The translations under genes and the position numbers were made by a program. A model generated the notes under the pieces. That model worked only from the letters and a program-made list of their open reading frames with translations. It searched no databases and was not told the origin of the DNA. From Bacteroidota bacterium (GTDB taxonomy: Bacteria > Bacteroidota > Bacteroidia > Flavobacteriales > Flavobacteriaceae), in the NCBI GenBank assembly GCA_024280815.1, contig JAJRPL010000330.1, forward strand, positions 1-8,526: a DNA stretch of 8,526 nucleotides, in the 5' to 3' direction. Position 1 is the first letter of the stretch; each line of letters opens with the position of its first letter. Below are positions 6,890-8,526 of this stretch, piece after piece.

Positions 6890-7797
6890 ATAGTTTCTAT
6901 CCACTTAATATATTCATGTAGTCCAATATCAAATGTTTTTGGTTTATTGGTATAAATCATTTTTAATTTCTTGATATCTGCCCAATAATAAATTGGATTT
7001 CCCTGATTAATTTGTTGATTAAATACAATATTCGTTTCTGATGATAAAAGCGCTTTAATCATTAATACTACTTCCTTAACAGTATACTTAACCCCTGTCC
7101 CTCCATTCACCACCAGATACAAATCTTCAAGTGAGATAAGACTTTCCATGATTTTCACTACATCATCAATATGTATAAAATCCCTTGTTTCTTCGCCTGT
7201 TCCCCAAAAAATAACTTCACCCTTAGTATCAATAATTTTATTATATGCATCCCAAAGTAATTGCTTTGTTAAACCATTTCCATACACGGAAAAAAGTCTA
7301 ATAATAGATACTTTAATGGCATATTTTTCTGAGTAACTTCTTGCTAAATCTTCTGCTATTTTTTTATGATACCCATAGGGAGAAGCGGGTTTTCCTATAT
7401 ACTCTTCCCCTATAGGCTCATTTGTACATTCTCCTTGTACAGCAGGACTAGAGGGGTATATAAAGTGTGCCTGAGCGTTATAAAGTCTTATATACTCTAA
7501 AACTTCCAATGTACCGTCAACTGTTTTTTTAAAGTCTTCATAAGGGTGTTCAACTGAAAAACCAACAGAACCACTCCCCCCACAATGAACAATAACATCA
7601 AAAATCTCACCTATTTCTTTTATAGCTTCTATGCAAACATCTGACTTATACCAGTAGTCTAATCCTATGGCTTTACATTCATCAACCAGCAAATCACCAT
7701 GCCCTATACCATATGTTTGGTATCCTAGGTTTTTAAAATGTCGTGCTACATGACTCCCTATAAAACCTTTGGCTCCGGTGATGAGTATCTTTTTCAT
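6886..7797 (-). CDS. NAD-dependent sugar epimerase/dehydratase (extended SDR)
   Basis: Extended short-chain dehydrogenase that probably acts on a nucleotide sugar (4-epimerase, 4,6-dehydratase or reductase type) to supply a precursor for the glycan. The Rossmann motif GAKGFIGSH (8-16) matches GxxGxxG and suits NAD(P). The active-site serine region is YPSSPAVQG (114-122), the catalytic Tyr-Lys pair is Y141 and K145 in SPYGYHKK, and RLFSVYGNG (167-175) and the substrate-domain motif GEETRDFIHIDDVV (201-214) follow. Length, 303 residues, is usual. The ATG overlaps the TGA of the upstream methyltransferase (ATGA), and the gene's own TGA overlaps the ATG of the GT4 gene. A GGAAC site 6 bases before the start is a modest ribosome binding site. 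The pairing with a methyltransferase hints at a modified sugar. I cannot assign a specific substrate; it is not clearly a GalE. Confidence 0.9.
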   Translation of the reverse strand: MKKILITGAKGFIGSHVARHFKNLGYQTYGIGHGDLLVDECKAIGLDYWYKSDVCIEAIKEIGEIFDVIVHCGGSGSVGFSVEHPYEDFKKTVDGTLEVLEYIRLYNAQAHFIYPSSPAVQGECTNEPIGEEYIGKPASPYGYHKKIAEDLARSYSEKYAIKVSIIRLFSVYGNGLTKQLLWDAYNKIIDTKGEVIFWGTGEETRDFIHIDDVVKIMESLISLEDLYLVVNGGTGVKYTVKEVVLMIKALLSSETNIVFNQQINQGNPIYYWADIKKLKMIYTNKPKTFDIGLHEYIKWIETI

Positions 7798-8526
7798 TTT
7801 TGTTCCATTTGTTTTATCATAAGTAGCATATCATTATTTGTTTTTGGTCTATGTTTAAAAAACCTGTCTAAACCTAGCTTTATAATAATCTTAGCAAGTA
7901 TGAATATTTTTGGTGAAATGGTTTTTTTTGAAAAAATGTGAAGTGTTGAACCATTACTAACATAATTAAAGCCATTTTTATTGGCTATAAACTCTAGACT
8001 TTTTTGGGAAAACAATGATATATGTTGACCATGTTCTAAACAGTAGTACCACCATTTCTCTGGTTTAGGCAAGTCGCTTGGCATTAATTCAGTGGAAAAT
8101 AAAACAGTATTGCCCAAACTTAACATTTTTTCGATGTCTTCAAGCGGGTTTAAAAGATGCTCAAAATTTTCAAATGAGGTAACGACTTCATATTTAGCAT
8201 CATTGGAAATAGACCCCTCAAATCCCCTCGCTACTAAATTTGTGGCGAACTTGTCATACCAATAAAAATCAAACCCAACATCTCTCATCATTCGAGTGAA
8301 TATCCCATACCCTCCACCAAAGTCTAAATATTTTGCATCCTTCTTGGAGATTAAAGACAAAATGACCGTAGCTGTTTTACAAAGAGAGTTGTTTCTTGCC
8401 ATAACCCCTGTATCTGAAACACTTATCGCGTCAGAATATGCCTCATCTAACCAATAAGGCTCTTGCGTTTGAGTAAAGCCACAAGCCTCACAATGATAAT
8501 ACTGAACTTCATACTTATTAAGTATA
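7794..8526 (-). CDS. Class I SAM-dependent methyltransferase with zinc-ribbon N-terminus (5' end cut)
   Basis: Predicted sugar or glycan methyltransferase. The frame is open through the right edge, so the ATG at 8402 is not the start. The 41 codons before it read as conserved protein, including YHCEACG (visible residues 10-16), half of a CxxC zinc ribbon whose other cysteine pair should lie just beyond the window, and PYWLDEAYSDA. The Rossmann SAM site is LDFGGGYGIF (visible 67-76), the acidic strand YWYD is near 88-91, and FENFEHLLNP (119-128), LFSTEL (142-147) and GLN/HIS-rich HGQHISLFS (165-173) follow. This block order matches Methyltransf_23-type proteins common in polysaccharide loci. 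Visible length is 243 residues; about 20-40 are probably missing. It overlaps the epimerase start by 4 bases. The target (a sugar hydroxyl or carbon) is unknown. Confidence 0.9.
   Translation of the reverse strand, partial: ILNKYEVQYYHCEACGFTQTQEPYWLDEAYSDAISVSDTGVMARNNSLCKTATVILSLISKKDAKYLDFGGGYGIFTRMMRDVGFDFYWYDKFATNLVARGFEGSISNDAKYEVVTSFENFEHLLNPLEDIEKMLSLGNTVLFSTELMPSDLPKPEKWWYYCLEHGQHISLFSQKSLEFIANKNGFNYVSNGSTLHIFSKKTISPKIFILAKIIIKLGLDRFFKHRPKTNNDMLLMIKQMEQK

Noticed and set aside
6887..6904. GTG at 6904 as the GT4 start
   Set aside because: The ATG at 6889 forms an ATGA overlap with the upstream stop and starts right at the first beta strand; the same overlap type occurs at the methyltransferase-epimerase junction.
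7148..7336. Plus-strand 62-residue open frame
   Set aside because: Antisense to the conserved substrate-domain motifs of the epimerase, with no ribosome binding site or domain.
7576..7581. Six-base C run (G6 on the coding strand) in the epimerase as a phase-variation tract
   Set aside because: It encodes the conserved Gly pair in HCGGSGS and is shorter than the G tracts known to vary in Campylobacter; too weak to report as a contingency tract.
7738..7941. Plus-strand 67-residue open frame with hydrophobic character
   Set aside because: Spans the antisense of the epimerase start and methyltransferase end; hydrophobicity comes from antisense of Lys-rich codons (poly-T). No ribosome binding site noted.

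Overview
This 8.5 kb, AT-rich window is coding almost end to end. Every supported gene lies on the minus strand, so transcription runs from high to low coordinates. It carries nine genes of a surface-glycan or glycoprotein-glycan assembly locus, with the two end genes cut by the window edges. The best organism clue is the last gene: a PglB/STT3 oligosaccharyltransferase whose key residues (D54, D154, E319, R331, WWDYG at 457-461) fall at or next to the positions I recall for the Campylobacter PglB enzymes. Together with the base composition this points to a Campylobacterota (Epsilonproteobacteria) genome, probably not Campylobacter jejuni itself, because the surrounding genes are not its classical pgl set. 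The genus is not determinable from the window.

Order in the direction of transcription: a SAM-dependent methyltransferase with a zinc-ribbon start (right edge, 5' end missing); an NAD-dependent sugar epimerase/dehydratase; a family 4 glycosyltransferase; a family 2 glycosyltransferase; a TagD-like cytidylyltransferase; a polysaccharide-deacetylase-fold (CE4/NodB) protein; a LicD-family phosphotransferase; a second family 2 glycosyltransferase with a TTG start; and pglB (left edge, about the last 50 codons missing). Junctions are 4-base overlaps (three), 1-base gaps (three), 13 bases and 16 bases. This indicates a single polycistronic unit with much translational coupling and no room for internal terminators.

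Reading the genes together (inference): the epimerase and methyltransferase would prepare or modify sugars, and three glycosyltransferases would extend a lipid-linked oligosaccharide. The cytidylyltransferase would make a CDP-activated alcohol that the LicD protein transfers as a phospho-substituent. PglB would move the finished glycan to asparagines of exported proteins. The most interesting possibility is an N-glycosylation locus that makes a phospho-decorated glycan (phosphoglycerol, phosphoribitol, phosphocholine or phosphoethanolamine). The window shows no initiating phosphoglycosyl transferase, no flippase and no bacillosamine genes, so these must lie elsewhere or the locus is only adjacent to pglB.

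There is no non-coding stretch above 20 bases, and I see no RNA gene, mobile element, CRISPR array, promoter or terminator.
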